DNA of 64,000 nucleotides from Cupriavidus basilensis (lineage in GTDB: Bacteria; Pseudomonadota; Gammaproteobacteria; Burkholderiales; Burkholderiaceae). A program made the translations under genes and the position numbers. Shown piece by piece: positions 55,742 to 64,000 of this stretch (the stretch's first letter is position 1; the number at the start of each line of letters is the position of its first letter). The stretch lies in the NCBI RefSeq assembly GCF_008801925.2, contig NZ_CP062803.1, positions 558,001-622,000 of the forward strand, written 5' to 3'. The notes beneath the pieces are model-generated. The model saw only the letters and a program-made list of their open reading frames with translations. It ran no database searches and had not been told where the DNA came from.

Positions 55742-56470
55742 ATGAACTACAGCTGGCATTGGGGTGTATTCCTCGAACAAGCGGCCCAGAACGAGACCTA
55801 CCTGGACTGGATGATTTCCGGCCTGAAGGTCACCATTGCACTCGGGCTCTCGTCGTGGATCATCGCCCTCATCATCGGCTCCGTGCTCGGCGTGCTGCGC
55901 ACGGTGCCCAACAAGTGGCTGTCCGGCGTGGCCGCGACCTACGTCGAGATCTTCCGCAATATTCCGCTGCTGGTGCAGTTGTTCATCTGGTATTTCGTCA
56001 TGCCCGAGCTGTTGCCCGGCGGCGAGTCGTTCAAGCAGATGAACCCGTTTGCCCAGCAGTTCCTGGCGGCCGTGCTGTGCCTGGGCACCTTTACCGCGGC
56101 CCGGGTCTGCGAGCAGGTGCGCTCCGGGATCAACTCGCTGCCGCCCGGCCAGCGCAACGCCGGCCTGGCGATGGGTTTCACGCTGGCCCAGACTTACCGT
56201 TATGTGCTGTTGCCGATGTCGTTCCGCGTCATCGTGCCGCCGCTGACCTCGGAGTTCCTGAACATCTTCAAGAACTCTGCTGTAGCGTCGACCATCGGGC
56301 TGCTGGAACTGGCGGCGCAGGGGCGCCAACTGGTGGACTACACGGCGCGCCCGTATGAGTCCTTCATTGCGGTGACCATCATGTACGCGCTGATCAATAT
56401 CGTGGTCATGCTGCTCATGCGCTGGGTCGAAGGCCGCACCCGCGTGCCCGGCTTCATCGGCGGCAAGTAA
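55742..56470 (+). CDS. gltJ: GltJ, glutamate/aspartate ABC permease
   Basis: This 242-residue HisM-type permease begins [15 protein letters not shown] and has about five membrane helices and the EAA loop [28 protein letters not shown] near 137-165. GAGGA precedes the start. gltK follows after 11 bases. Confidence 0.95.
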   Translation: MNYSWHWGVFLEQAAQNETYLDWMISGLKVTIALGLSSWIIALIIGSVLGVLRTVPNKWLSGVAATYVEIFRNIPLLVQLFIWYFVMPELLPGGESFKQMNPFAQQFLAAVLCLGTFTAARVCEQVRSGINSLPPGQRNAGLAMGFTLAQTYRYVLLPMSFRVIVPPLTSEFLNIFKNSAVASTIGLLELAAQGRQLVDYTARPYESFIAVTIMYALINIVVMLLMRWVEGRTRVPGFIGGK

Positions 56471-56481
56471 GAGGACACGTC

Positions 56482-57165
56482 ATGGCATATACATTCGATT
56501 TCAGCTCGATCAACGCGACCACGCTGGAGGTGCTGGGCGAGGGGATGCTGGTCTCGCTCAAGATCACCGTCACCGCGGTGGTGGTCGGCATCGTCTGGGG
56601 CACCATCCTGGCGATGATGCGGCTGTCCTCCGTCAAGCTGCTGAACTGGTTCGCGCAGGGCTACGTCACCATCTTCCGGTCGATTCCGCTGGTGATGGTG
56701 CTGTTGTGGTTCTTCCTGATCATCCCGCAGCTGCTGCAAAAGACGTTCAACCTGTCGCAGGCATCCGACCTGCGCATGACCTCGGCACTGATTGCCTTTG
56801 CCTTGTTCGAGGCGGCGTACTATTCGGAGATCATCCGCGCGGGTATCCAGAGCGTGTCGCGCGGGCAGATGTTCGCCGCGCAGGCCATGGGCATGACCTA
56901 CGGGCAGGCGATGCGGCTGGTGATCCTGCCGCAGGCCTTCCGCAACATGGTGCCGCTGCTGCTCACGCAAGGCATCATCCTGTTCCAGGATACGTCGCTG
57001 GTCTACGTGAGCGCGCTGGCGGACTTCTTTGGCCAGGCCTACGGTATCGGCGAGCGTGACGGCCGCATCGTGGAGATGCTGCTGTTCGCCGGGCTGGTGT
57101 ATTTCATTATCTGTTTCTCCGCATCGCTGCTGGTCAAGCGTTACCAGAAAAAGGTGGCCGTATGA
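56482..57165 (+). CDS. gltK: GltK, glutamate/aspartate ABC permease
   Basis: This 227-residue second permease of the importer has helices from residue 20 and the EAA loop [27 protein letters not shown] near 132-158. AGAGGA precedes the start. Its stop overlaps the gltL start (ATGA), typical for coupled subunits. Confidence 0.95.
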   Translation: MAYTFDFSSINATTLEVLGEGMLVSLKITVTAVVVGIVWGTILAMMRLSSVKLLNWFAQGYVTIFRSIPLVMVLLWFFLIIPQLLQKTFNLSQASDLRMTSALIAFALFEAAYYSEIIRAGIQSVSRGQMFAAQAMGMTYGQAMRLVILPQAFRNMVPLLLTQGIILFQDTSLVYVSALADFFGQAYGIGERDGRIVEMLLFAGLVYFIICFSASLLVKRYQKKVAV

Positions 57166-57896
57166 TTGAAATCAATAACGTCTCCAAGTGGTATGGCGCC
57201 TTCCAGGTGCTGACCGATTGCACCACCAAGGTCGCCAAGGGCGAAGTTGTGGTGGTGTGCGGCCCCTCGGGTTCGGGCAAGTCGACGCTGATCAAGACTG
57301 TCAACGCGCTGGAGCCCTTCCAGAAGGGCGACATCACGGTGGACGGCACCTCGGTGGGCTCGCCCAAGACCAACCTGCCCAAGCTGCGTTCGCGCGTGGG
57401 CATGGTGTTCCAGAACTTCGAGCTGTTCCCCCACCTGTCGATCACCGAGAACCTGACCATCGCGCAGATGAAGGTGCTCGGCCGCTCGAAGGAAGAGGCG
57501 ACGGCGAAGGGCCTGAAGTACCTGGATCGCGTGGGCCTCAAAGCCCAGGCAGCCAAGTTCCCGGGCCAGCTGTCGGGCGGCCAGCAGCAGCGCGTGGCAA
57601 TTGCCCGCGCGCTGTCGATGGATCCGATCTGCATGTTGTTCGACGAGCCGACCTCCGCGCTGGACCCGGAGATGGTCAACGAAGTGCTGGACGTGATGGT
57701 GCAGCTGGCGCAGGAAGGCATGACCATGATGTGCGTGACCCACGAAATGGGTTTCGCGCGCAAGGTCGCCAACCGCGTGATCTTCATGGACCAGGGCAAG
57801 ATCGTCGAGGACTGCGCCAAGGAAGAGTTCTTCGGCAATATCGAAGCGCGCTCCGAGCGGGCCAGGCAGTTCCTGTCGAAGATCCTGCATCACTGA
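57162..57896 (+). CDS. gltL: GltL, glutamate/aspartate ABC ATPase
   Basis: This 244-residue ATPase has Walker [10 protein letters not shown] (near 36), signature LSGGQQQR (near 137) and Walker [14 protein letters not shown]. It powers the GltIJK importer. It ends the operon before a strong bidirectional terminator. Confidence 0.95.
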   Translation: MIEINNVSKWYGAFQVLTDCTTKVAKGEVVVVCGPSGSGKSTLIKTVNALEPFQKGDITVDGTSVGSPKTNLPKLRSRVGMVFQNFELFPHLSITENLTIAQMKVLGRSKEEATAKGLKYLDRVGLKAQAAKFPGQLSGGQQQRVAIARALSMDPICMLFDEPTSALDPEMVNEVLDVMVQLAQEGMTMMCVTHEMGFARKVANRVIFMDQGKIVEDCAKEEFFGNIEARSERARQFLSKILHH

Positions 57897-57938
57897 TGCG
57901 GGTCGCCGCCCCGCCGCGCGGATGGGCGGCAGGCAGGA

Positions 57939-57972
57939 TGCAAAAAGGGACGCCTCGGCGTCCCTTTTTGCA
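57939..57972. terminator. Bidirectional terminator between gltL and the glutamine amidotransferase gene
   Basis: A 16-bp perfect stem, A-run on the left and T-run on the right, with a two-base loop (TC). It can end transcription of both converging genes. Confidence 0.92.
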
Positions 57973-57990
57973 TGGCTTGCCCGCAATGGT

Positions 57991-58821
57991 TCAGGTGCAG
58001 GCGCTGTTGGCCGCGTTCTTGGCCTGGACTTCCGGCGGGATCGGCACGGTCAGCGTCATCACCGAGCGGCCTTCCTCGAACATCATCAGCTCGCCGGGCG
58101 CAAAGGCGGTCCAGGTTTCGTTGTCGGTCAGTGGCGCGGTGGCGATCACCGCCACGCGGTCGTCGGGCGTGGTGACCTGGGCGAAATCGATCGACAGATC
58201 GGCATCGATCAGGTGGGCGGTGGAGAAGGGCCACTGGCGCACGATGTAGTACAGGCGCGTGGAGCAGTGGGAGAACAAGGCCTGGCCATTGGACAGCAGG
58301 TAGTTGAACACGCCGTGCTGCGTGATCTCGCGCGTGATGTCCGCCAGCGCGTGGCACAGCTCGTTGAGCGGCGGCTGCGAGCCGGGGAAGCGCTTGCGCA
58401 GCCCCTGCATCAGCGTGCAGAAGGCGAGTTCACTATCGGTGTCGCCGACCGGCTGGTAGACCCCCGACAGGAAAGGCGAAAAGTCCTTCAGGTCGCCGTT
58501 GTGGGCGAAGATCCAGTGCCGCCCCCACAGCTCGCGCATGAAGGGATGGCAGTTTTCCAGCCGCACCGTGCCCTGGGTCGCCTTGCGGATATGGGAGATG
58601 ACGTTCTTGGACTTGATCGGGTAGCGCTTGACCAGCTCAGCCACGGGCGAGGTGCCGGCGGACTGGTTGTCGATGAACAGGCGGCAGGCCTTGTCCTCGA
58701 AGAACGCCACGCCAAAGCCATCGGCATGGTGATCCGTGACGCCGCCGCGGGCGGCGAAGCCGGTAAAGGAGAACGTCACGTCGGTCGGCGTGGCGCAGTT
58801 CATGCCGAGCAGCTGGCACAT
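57991..58821 (-). CDS. Class II glutamine amidotransferase
   Basis: This 276-residue protein begins MCQLLGMNCATPTD; Cys2 is the Ntn nucleophile after Met removal, which fixes the start at 58821. Further marks are HHADGFGVAFF near 30, IRKATQGTVRLENCHPF near 77 and WIFAHNGDL near 100. It resembles YafJ-type stand-alone amidotransferases, which release ammonia from glutamine or act on gamma-glutamyl compounds. It is next to the glutamate importer; the real substrate is unknown. Confidence 0.9.
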   Translation of the reverse strand: MCQLLGMNCATPTDVTFSFTGFAARGGVTDHHADGFGVAFFEDKACRLFIDNQSAGTSPVAELVKRYPIKSKNVISHIRKATQGTVRLENCHPFMRELWGRHWIFAHNGDLKDFSPFLSGVYQPVGDTDSELAFCTLMQGLRKRFPGSQPPLNELCHALADITREITQHGVFNYLLSNGQALFSHCSTRLYYIVRQWPFSTAHLIDADLSIDFAQVTTPDDRVAVIATAPLTDNETWTAFAPGELMMFEEGRSVMTLTVPIPPEVQAKNAANSACT

Positions 58822-58859
58822 GGCGGGCACCGGACCGGCAGCGGGCTGCCGGATTGCAA

Positions 58860-58876
58860 TAGAATGTTCCATTATC
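58860..58876. promoter_or_regulatory. Two facing -10 boxes between the amidotransferase and tartrate dehydrogenase genes
   Basis: TAGAAT (58860-58865, plus) and GATAAT (58871-58876 read on minus) lie 5 bases apart in the 130-bp divergent region. Neither has a strong -35. Confidence 0.35.
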
Positions 58877-58951
58877 CGGCCTGCCCGGGTTATCTGCCAA
58901 GCGCAGCGCGTTTTTCCCCGATTTCAATACCATTCAGCGGGCCCTCGAGAC

Positions 58952-60040
58952 ATGAGCAAATACAAGATCGCAGTCATCCCCGGCGATGGCATCGGCACTG
59001 AAGTGATGCCTGAGGGCCTGCGCGTGATGGACGCCGCCGCGCGCCGGTTCGGCATCGACATGCAGTTCGATCACTTCGACTTCTCCAGCTGCGACTACTA
59101 CGCACGCCACGGCAAGATGCTGCCGGACGACTGGTTCGACACCCTGGTCAAGTACGACGCCATCTACTTTGGCGCGGTGGGCTGGCCGGACGCGGTGCCT
59201 GATCATGTCTCGCTGTGGGGCTCGCTGTTGCAGTTCCGGCGCTCTTTCGACCAGTATGTCAACCTGCGCCCGGTGCGGCTGATGCCCGGCATCCGCAGCC
59301 CGCTGGTGGACCGCGACGGCAATGCGCGCAAACCGGGCGACATCGATTTCTACGTGGTGCGCGAGAACACCGAGGGCGAGTACTCCAGCATCGGCGGGCG
59401 CATGTTCCCCGGCACCGACCGCGAGGTGGTGATCCAGGAAACGGTGATGACGCGAACGGGCGTGGACCGCATCCTCAAGTTCGCCTTCGATCTGGCGCAA
59501 AAGCGTCCGGCCAGGCATCTGACCTCGGCCACCAAGTCCAACGGCATCTCCATCACCATGCCGTACTGGGACGAGCGGGTGGAGGCCATGGCTACCCACT
59601 ACCCCGGCGTGAAGGTGGATAAGTACCACATCGACATCCTCACCGCGCACTTCGTCCAGCATCCAGACTGGTTCGACGTGGTGGTTGCCAGCAACCTGTT
59701 CGGCGACATCCTGTCCGACCTGGGCCCGGCCTGCACCGGCACCATCGGCATCGCGCCCTCGGGCAATATCAACCCGGACCGCACCTTCCCCAGCCTGTTC
59801 GAGCCGGTGCACGGCTCCGCGCCGGACATCGCCGGGCGCGGCGTGGCCAACCCGATTGGCCAGATCTGGTGCGGCGCCATGATGCTGGAGCATCTGGGCC
59901 AGCCGGAAGCCGGCGCGGCCGTGCTGGGTGCCATCGAGAAGGTGCTGTCGGCCGGGCCGGAGCATGCCCCGCTGACCCGCGACATTGGCGGCAAGGCCGG
60001 CACGGCGGACCTCGGCCAGGCCATCGCGCAAGCGCTGTGA
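58952..60040 (+). CDS. Tartrate dehydrogenase (isocitrate/isopropylmalate dehydrogenase family)
   Basis: This 362-residue NAD-dependent decarboxylating enzyme begins MSKYKIAVIPGDGIGTEVM. Family marks include RPVRLMPGIRSPL near 103, VRENTEGEYSSIGG near 135 and SNLFGDILSDLG near 248. Tartrate dehydrogenases act on tartrate and also on D-malate or isopropylmalate. The downstream glycerate 2-kinase gene, whose GTG overlaps this stop (GTGA), fits a tartrate-to-glycerate route. Confidence 0.88.
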   Translation: MSKYKIAVIPGDGIGTEVMPEGLRVMDAAARRFGIDMQFDHFDFSSCDYYARHGKMLPDDWFDTLVKYDAIYFGAVGWPDAVPDHVSLWGSLLQFRRSFDQYVNLRPVRLMPGIRSPLVDRDGNARKPGDIDFYVVRENTEGEYSSIGGRMFPGTDREVVIQETVMTRTGVDRILKFAFDLAQKRPARHLTSATKSNGISITMPYWDERVEAMATHYPGVKVDKYHIDILTAHFVQHPDWFDVVVASNLFGDILSDLGPACTGTIGIAPSGNINPDRTFPSLFEPVHGSAPDIAGRGVANPIGQIWCGAMMLEHLGQPEAGAAVLGAIEKVLSAGPEHAPLTRDIGGKAGTADLGQAIAQAL

Positions 60041-61377
60041 GCACGACCGCCCAACCTTTGCCGGCCACCGCGGCCGACGCGCGCGCCCTGCTGCTCGATA
60101 GCTTCCATGCCGCGGTGGCGGCAGCGGATCCGCTGCGCATCGTGGCGGACCACCTGCCGCCGCCCCAGGCTGGCGGGCGTACCCTGGTGGTAGGCGCCGG
60201 CAAGGCTGCGGCCTCGATGGCGCTGGCCGTGGAGCGGGCGTATGCCAGCCAGAACAGCGCGGTGCAGCTCGACGGGCTGGTGGTGACGCGCTACGCCCAC
60301 GGCCTGCCGACCGAACACGTGCGCGTGATAGAGGCCGGCCACCCGGTGCCGGACGAGGCCGGCGAGCGCGCCGCGGCCGAGATCCTGGCTCGGGCGGGCG
60401 AGCTCGGGCCGGATGACAGGCTGATCGTGCTGGTGTCCGGCGGCGGTTCCAGCCTGCTGTCGCTGCCGGCCGAGGGCATCGCCATGGCGGACCTCAAGGC
60501 CACCACGCAGGAGTTGCTGCGCTGCGGCGCTCCCATTACGGACATGAATATCGTGCGCAAGCACCTGTCGCGCATCCAGGGCGGGCGCCTCGCCCAGGCC
60601 TGCCGCGCGCCGGTGACCACGCTGATCGTGTCCGACGTTGCCGGGGACGACCCCAGCGCCATCGCCTCCGGCCCTACCGTGCCAGACGCCAGTACCTACG
60701 CTGATGCCCTGGCGGTCCTGCGCCGCTACGGCGCGGCGGTCCCGCCGGTGGTGCAGGCGCACCTGGAGCGCGGCGCGCGCGGCGAAGTGGCGGAAACGCC
60801 CAAGCCTGGCGATCCACTGTTCGCGCGGGTTGAGAATCGTGTGATCGCCACCGCCCACGGCAGCCTGATGGCGGCAGCGGATCACTTCCGCGCACGCGGC
60901 ATCCAGCCGGTGGTGCTGGGCGACACGGTGACCGGCGAGGCCCAGGAAGTTGCCCGGGTCTACGCCGCGCTGGTGCGTGAGATACGCGCGTACAATGCGC
61001 CATTCGCGGTGCCCGTGGTGCTGATTTCCGGTGGTGAATGCACCGTCACGTTGCCGCAGGGCGGTAGCGGGGCGGCTGGAAAGCCCCGTGGCGGAAGGTG
61101 CTCGGAGTTCCTGCTGTCACTCGCCCTGGAGCTGGATGGCGTTGAACATGTGTACGCTATCGCGGCGGACACCGACGGCATCGACGGCTCCGAGGATAAT
61201 GCCGGCGCGTTGCTGGACCCGTCCACGCTCGCGCGTGCGCAGGCTGCCGGTGCACCGGCGCGCGCGCGGCTCGACGCGCATGATGCCTGGGGCTTCTTCG
61301 AAGCCGCCGGCGACCTCGTGGTGACGGGCCCCACGCGGACCAATGTGAATGACTACCGCGCCATCCTGATTCTGTAA
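60037..61377 (+). CDS. Glycerate 2-kinase (MOFRL/TtuD family)
   Basis: This 446-residue protein of the TtuD/GckA family has VVGAGKAAASMA near 48, a Gly/Ser loop VLVSGGGSSLLSLPA near 130, KHLSRIQGGRLA near 172 and the C-terminal MOFRL domain (ISGGECTV, TDGIDGSEDNAGA). Family proteins phosphorylate glycerate at position 2; some are called hydroxypyruvate reductases. Its GTG start overlaps the tartrate dehydrogenase stop by 4 bases. Together they probably channel tartrate to 2-phosphoglycerate. Confidence 0.9.
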   Translation: MSTTAQPLPATAADARALLLDSFHAAVAAADPLRIVADHLPPPQAGGRTLVVGAGKAAASMALAVERAYASQNSAVQLDGLVVTRYAHGLPTEHVRVIEAGHPVPDEAGERAAAEILARAGELGPDDRLIVLVSGGGSSLLSLPAEGIAMADLKATTQELLRCGAPITDMNIVRKHLSRIQGGRLAQACRAPVTTLIVSDVAGDDPSAIASGPTVPDASTYADALAVLRRYGAAVPPVVQAHLERGARGEVAETPKPGDPLFARVENRVIATAHGSLMAAADHFRARGIQPVVLGDTVTGEAQEVARVYAALVREIRAYNAPFAVPVVLISGGECTVTLPQGGSGAAGKPRGGRCSEFLLSLALELDGVEHVYAIAADTDGIDGSEDNAGALLDPSTLARAQAAGAPARARLDAHDAWGFFEAAGDLVVTGPTRTNVNDYRAILIL

Positions 61378-61423
61378 TCCCTGATAAGCGCCAGCCGCGA
61401 CTGCCGGCCGGCCCCCGAAAGCC

Positions 61424-62458
61424 ATGACCCAGACTCTCACCATTACCCGCCCGGACGACTGGCACCTGCACCTGCGCGACGGCACGGCCCTCGCCGCCGT
61501 CCTGCCGGACACCGCCCGCCAGTTCGCCCGCGCCATCATCATGCCCAACCTGAAGCCGCCCGTGACCACGGTGGCGCAGGCCGCGGCCTACCGCGACCGC
61601 ATCCTGGCCGCGCTGCCGGCGGGCATGGCGTTCGAGCCGCTGATGACGCTGTACCTGACCGACAAGACCACCGCCGAGGAAATCGTCGCTGCCAAGGCCA
61701 GCGGCTTCGTGCACGGGGTCAAGCTGTATCCGGCCGGCGCCACCACCAACAGCGATGCCGGCGTGACCGACCTGCGCCACTGCGCGGCAGCACTGGAAGC
61801 CATGCAGCGCGTGGGCCTGCCGCTGCTGGTGCACGGCGAAGTGACCGATCCGGCGATCGATATCTTCGACCGCGAAGCCGTCTTCATCGACAAGGTCATG
61901 ACGCCGCTGCGCCGCGACTTCCCGGCGCTCAAGGTGGTGTTCGAGCACATCACCACCAAGGATGCGGCCGAGTACGTGCGCGACGCGCAAGGTCCCGTCG
62001 CCGCCACCATCACTGCGCATCACCTGCTGTACAACCGCAACGCCATCTTCACCGGCGGCATCCGCCCGCACTATTACTGCCTGCCGGTGCTCAAGCGCGA
62101 GACCCACCGCGAAGCCCTGGTGGCCGCGGCCGTGTCCGGCAGTGAGCGCTTCTTCCTCGGCACAGACAGCGCGCCGCACGCGCGCGGGCTGAAGGAGCAT
62201 GCCTGCGGCTGCGCCGGCTGCTATACCGGGCTGCACGCCATGGAGCTCTACGCCGAGGCCTTCGAAGCCGCCGGCGCGCTGGACAAGCTGGAAGCCTTTG
62301 CCAGCTTCAACGGCCCGGCGTTCTACGGCCTGCCGCGCAATAGCGGCACGCTCACCCTGGTCCGCGAGGCGTGGGAGCTGCCGGCCGAACTGCCCTATGG
62401 CGACACCACGCTGGTGCCGCTGCGCGGCGGCGAAACGCTGCATTGGAAGGCCCGCTAA
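61424..62458 (+). CDS. pyrC: PyrC, dihydroorotase
   Basis: This 344-residue class II dihydroorotase closes carbamoyl-aspartate to dihydroorotate in pyrimidine synthesis. Zinc ligands His14 and His16 ([10 protein letters not shown]), the carbamylated Lys100 ([14 protein letters not shown]) and later LLVHGEV and GTDSAPH are all visible. Length matches E. coli PyrC. The neighbour downstream is a DUF3025 gene starting 14 bases later. Confidence 0.96.
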   Translation: MTQTLTITRPDDWHLHLRDGTALAAVLPDTARQFARAIIMPNLKPPVTTVAQAAAYRDRILAALPAGMAFEPLMTLYLTDKTTAEEIVAAKASGFVHGVKLYPAGATTNSDAGVTDLRHCAAALEAMQRVGLPLLVHGEVTDPAIDIFDREAVFIDKVMTPLRRDFPALKVVFEHITTKDAAEYVRDAQGPVAATITAHHLLYNRNAIFTGGIRPHYYCLPVLKRETHREALVAAAVSGSERFFLGTDSAPHARGLKEHACGCAGCYTGLHAMELYAEAFEAAGALDKLEAFASFNGPAFYGLPRNSGTLTLVREAWELPAELPYGDTTLVPLRGGETLHWKAR

Positions 62459-62472
62459 GCCGCGCTGGCGAA

Positions 62473-63339
62473 GTGGAAGTGCAAGCAGAGAGCCAGGTCC
62501 GGCTGGCGCTGGCTGCGGCGGTGGCGCAGATCGACTGGACGCAACCTTGGTTCCGGCCGTTCGCCACCATCGGCTCCGCGCTGGACAGCGCGCTGCGAGG
62601 CGGCGCCGACCTGCGCGCCGTCCTCAGCGAAGTGGCCACGCAGCGCGCGCTGCGCAATGCCCGCGGCGTGCCGCTGCGTTTCGTTGCGCAAGCCGAATTG
62701 CCCGCCGGCACGGCCTACGAGGCACATATTTACGCCACCGGCGCCGTGCCGACGCGCGACAACCTGCACGATTTCTTCAATGCGCTCATCTGGCTGCATT
62801 TTCCCCGTTCCAAAGGCGTGCTGAACCGGCTGCAGGCCCACGCTATCGCGGTGGCAGGCGTGCAGGGCCGCCGTGGCAGCCTGCGCGATGCCGCGACCTT
62901 GTTCGACGAGAACGCCATTCTGTTCCTGAGTGCCGACAGTGGCCTGGAGTCCGTCTTGCGCGGTTTTGGCTGGGAGCACCTGTTCGTGGCGCGGCGGGAT
63001 GTCTGGGACGGTAGCGAGCATGCCGGCAGCCGTGACAGCACCGCCCGCTGCAGCGTGGTGCCCTTCGGCCACGCCCTGCTGGAGAAGCTGGTGCGGCCCT
63101 ATAAGGCCCTGACCGCACATGCATGGCCGCTGGCCATCCCGCCGGCTGCAGGCGCCGCGCTCCCCGGCTCGCTCGACGACGCCGTGTGCGCCTCGCTCGA
63201 AGCGGCCGAGCTGCACAGCGGCCGCTTTGCGCCGTTGCCGGTGCTGGGCATTCCCGGCTGGTGCGAAGCCAATCGCGATCCGGCCTACTACGCGGATACC
63301 ACGGTGTTTCGTCCCGGGCGCCGCGCGCAGGCCGCATGA
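62473..63339 (+). CDS. DUF3025 family protein
   Basis: A protein of about 288 residues of the DUF3025 family: IDWTQPWFRPFATIG near 18, then the family core DNLHDFFNALIWLHFPRSKGVLNRLQ near 95 and LPVLGIPGWCEANRDPAYYADTTVFRP at the end. Function is unknown. Start at GTG 62473 is tentative; GTG 62479 is equally possible. It lies directly after pyrC and before rnpB, as commonly seen in beta-proteobacteria. Confidence 0.82.
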   Translation: MEVQAESQVRLALAAAVAQIDWTQPWFRPFATIGSALDSALRGGADLRAVLSEVATQRALRNARGVPLRFVAQAELPAGTAYEAHIYATGAVPTRDNLHDFFNALIWLHFPRSKGVLNRLQAHAIAVAGVQGRRGSLRDAATLFDENAILFLSADSGLESVLRGFGWEHLFVARRDVWDGSEHAGSRDSTARCSVVPFGHALLEKLVRPYKALTAHAWPLAIPPAAGAALPGSLDDAVCASLEAAELHSGRFAPLPVLGIPGWCEANRDPAYYADTTVFRPGRRAQAA

Positions 63340-63366
63340 GGGTGGCCGGTTCGTGGCCAAACGGTG

Positions 63367-63372
63367 TTAGAC
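63367..63372 (+). promoter_or_regulatory. -10 box of rnpB
   Basis: TTAGAC lies 9 bases before the first base-paired nucleotide of the RNase P RNA. Confidence 0.4.
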
Positions 63373-63380
63373 TGCGGGCC

Positions 63381-63722
63381 GCAAAGCAGGCCAGACAATC
63401 GCTGCTTGCACCCTCGTGGTGCAAGGGGAGGAAAGTCCGGACTCCATAGGGCAGGGTGTTGGCTAATAGCCATCCACGGCAACGTGCGGAATAGGGCCAC
63501 AGAGACGAGTCTTGCCATCGGGTTCGCCCGATGGGAAGGGTGAAACGCGGTAACCTCCACCTGGAGCAATCCCAAATAGGCAGGCATTGAGGCGGCCCGC
63601 TGAGCCTGCGGGTAGGGAGCTTGAGCCGGTCGGTAACGACCGGCCTAGAGGAATGATTGTCACGTGCCGGCAACCGCAAGGAAGCCGGCGCGCACAGAAT
63701 CCGGCTTATCGGCCTGCTTTGC
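63381..63722 (+). ncRNA. rnpB: RNase P RNA, bacterial type A
   Basis: The catalytic RNA that trims tRNA 5' ends. Closing helix P1 pairs GCAAAGCAGGCC at 63381 with GGCCTGCTTTGC at 63711-63722. Conserved core segments follow: GAGGAAAGTCCGGACTCC, CATAGGGCAGGGTG, AAGGGTGAAACGCGGTAA, CTGGAGCAATCCCAAATAGG, CTAGAGGAATGATTGTC and AGAATCCGGCTTATCGG. Length of about 342 nucleotides is normal. Confidence 0.96.
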
Positions 63723-63806
63723 TTCTGATTCTTTAGTGTGGCGCGCACCCATCCCAATTGGAGGCGCCACCGCCGGCTCCCCCGGGACTGGGTAGGCGCC
63801 AGGCAC

Positions 63807-64000
63807 CTAAACCTCCACAATTTCCATCGTGTGCGTGATTTCCGCCGTCTTGGCCAGCATGATCGAGGCCGAGCAATACTTGTCGTGCGACAGGTGGATG
63901 GCACGCTCGACCGCGCCGGGGTTCAGGTTGCGCCCGCTCACCGTGAAATGGAAGTTGATCTTGGTGAAAACCTTCGGGTCTTCGCTGGCGCGCTCCGCTT
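63807..64000 (-). CDS. OsmC family protein, partial (5' end beyond window)
   Basis: The visible C-terminal 64 residues read FTKINFHFTVSGRNL, then AVERAIHLSHDKYCSASIML and AKTAEITHTMEIVEV. The SxDKYCSxxxML segment carries the redox Cys of OsmC-type hydroperoxide reductases. Members remove organic peroxides with thiols. The N-terminal part, including the first Cys, is outside the window. Confidence 0.9.
   Translation of the reverse strand, partial: AERASEDPKVFTKINFHFTVSGRNLNPGAVERAIHLSHDKYCSASIMLAKTAEITHTMEIVEV

Overview
The window is high-GC chromosomal DNA of a beta-proteobacterium, most likely Cupriavidus or a close Burkholderiaceae relative. This rests on gene neighbourhoods I recognise: the fadE / fadB' / fadA / degV / enoyl-CoA hydratase beta-oxidation operon, the gdhA-gltIJKL block, the ubiE / Tim44 / ubiJ / ubiB block, and a type A RNase P RNA near the right end. 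No species is claimed. Coding density is high. I see no tRNA, CRISPR array, phage or transposase.

Layout. 1-7034 (minus) is a molybdenum hydroxylase operon, coxS-coxL-coxM, followed by the maturation genes coxD, coxE, coxG and an XdhC-family gene cut by the window edge. The large subunit carries the form II motif AYRGAGR, so CO need not be its substrate. 7424-14718 holds a YqaA-type membrane protein, a 1324-residue FAD/Fe-S oxidoreductase fusion, a HIT protein and an SbmA/YddA-like ABC exporter. 14771-20187 is a ubiquinone block (DUF971, ubiE, Tim44-like, ubiJ, ubiB), interrupted by a terminator and a large palindromic element. 20269-28250 has a methyltransferase, a secreted protein built of two repeats, a sodium:solute symporter, fmdB, a DUF502 protein, aspS, a membrane coiled-coil protein and nudB. 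28247-32661 has an EEP-family nuclease/phosphatase, a divergent LysR/SDR pair, mobB and a cardiolipin synthase-like gene.

32977-41267 is a fatty acid beta-oxidation operon led by its TetR regulator, with a DegV lipid-binding protein inside it. 41353-44261 is an iron-uptake pair (PiuC-type hydroxylase and TonB receptor) behind a Fur box. Next come a YciA-like thioesterase, an Atm1-type exporter, and a three-gene NMT1/SsuA-type ABC importer behind a perfect GntR-like palindrome. 49926-50655 is a second large head-to-head palindromic element. After it come Lrp and cysteine dioxygenase genes, a HypT-like LysR gene, gdhA and gltIJKL (glutamate uptake and deamination, with a terminator-like attenuator after gltI). 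The right end holds a class II glutamine amidotransferase, a tartrate dehydrogenase / glycerate 2-kinase pair, pyrC, a DUF3025 gene, rnpB and a partial OsmC gene.

The least explained structures are the two 540-730 bp elements at 17.2-17.7 kb and 49.9-50.7 kb. Each consists of two copies of one repeat facing each other, and each copy is built from stacked hairpins. A smaller family of CTCCCGC/GCGGGAG palindromes occurs at four intergenic sites.
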